A stretch of DNA of 60,612 nt, from assembly GCA_937873655.1 (NCBI GenBank), contig CALMYQ010000126.1:1-60612 (forward strand), in the 5' to 3' direction. Shown piece after piece: positions 60,421 to 60,612 of this stretch. The number at the start of each line of letters is the position of its first letter. Position 1 is the stretch's first letter. The notes under the pieces were generated by a model. The model had not been told where the DNA came from. It made no database searches and saw only the letters and a list, made by a program, of their open reading frames with translations. A program made the translations under genes and the position numbers. The stretch comes from an uncultured Lewinella sp. Lineage in GTDB: Bacteria > Bacteroidota > Bacteroidia > Chitinophagales > Saprospiraceae.

Positions 60421-60449
60421 GGAAACCAACATTCAACCTGTGTGCTACC

Positions 60450-60612
60450 GACATGGCGGACCTGACGGCCCGCGCTGCCGGTTTACAGGCATGGAAGTCC
60501 ATCGCAGCCCTTAAAAATGGGTTCATTGTACCCAACATCCCCGCCCTTTGGCCTCTTTAACCTTTCTACTTTAACCTTTAACCTTGACATGGCGGACCTG
60601 ACGGCCCGCGCT
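60450..60612. repeat. 27-bp direct repeats at the window end
   Basis: The 27-bp sequence beginning GACATGGCGGACCTGACGGC occurs at 60450-60476 and 60586-60612, 136 bp apart; the second copy ends at the window edge. With only two copies in view, the nature of the array is unclear. Confidence 0.8.

Overview
The window reads as a chromosomal segment from a moderately GC-rich member of the Bacteroidota, most likely Saprospiria-like (the class is inference). Supporting signs: promoters of the TAnnTTTG (-7) type, start codons without clear Shine-Dalgarno sequences, PorG/PorT-like outer-membrane barrels, a ribH-TPR-recF-DUF721 block, and many low-complexity intergenic repeats. I saw no rRNA, tRNA, CRISPR array or prophage.

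Layout. 0-8.3 kb: xylan side-chain/glucuronate locus: a LacI-type repressor diverging from GH67 alpha-glucuronidase, an SDR reductase, mannonate dehydratase and a GH3 lipoprotein. 8.5-13.4 kb: housekeeping genes (MBL hydrolase, ribH, TPR protein, pyruvate dehydrogenase E1 alpha, recF, DUF721). 13.5-39.4 kb: a sulfur-oxidation region. 39.6-46.2 kb: AGE-family lipoprotein, aldo/keto reductase, GH65 enzyme, S8 protease. 46.4-59.7 kb: mixed genes (PorG-like barrel, DUF1223, NRDE, ATP-grasp, feoAB, a broken REP-associated transposase, Gfo/Idh and TIM-barrel pair, carbonic anhydrase, GbsR-like regulator, GNAT-nitrilase fusion, PorT-like barrel). 59.7-60.6 kb: repeat-rich DNA without a convincing gene.

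The most interesting part is the sulfur region. It encodes a type II sulfide:quinone oxidoreductase with DUF1641, two persulfide dioxygenase-rhodanese fusions, a thioredoxin, a two-part YeeE/YedE (TsuA-like) transporter, two paralogous outer-membrane porins, two SulP anion transporters, a cytoplasmic Soe-like molybdoenzyme whose FeS and NrfD membrane subunits are fused, a lipoprotein rhodanese, a 1-Cys-type peroxiredoxin, a flavoprotein that has lost its redox cysteines, cytochrome bd oxidase, and a Crp-family regulator with three cysteines where cAMP-binding residues sit in CRP. Eight promoters carry a TGTGA-N6-TCACA-type dyad (some degenerate) placed 21 nt (five cases) or 22 nt (three cases) upstream of a TAnnTTTG-like element. 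The inferred pathway is sulfide -> persulfide -> sulfite/thiosulfate -> sulfate, with electrons to quinone and a bd oxidase and export by SulP, all under one Crp-type activator encoded in the main operon.

Other sequence-level signals: tandem 27-bp hairpin units that end exactly at the start codons of two unrelated genes; a REP transposase gene with a single in-frame TGA and a 28-bp perfect palindrome in its coding region; a dyad upstream of feoAB resembling a metalloregulator box; and a LacI-type operator in the glucuronate divergent promoter region.
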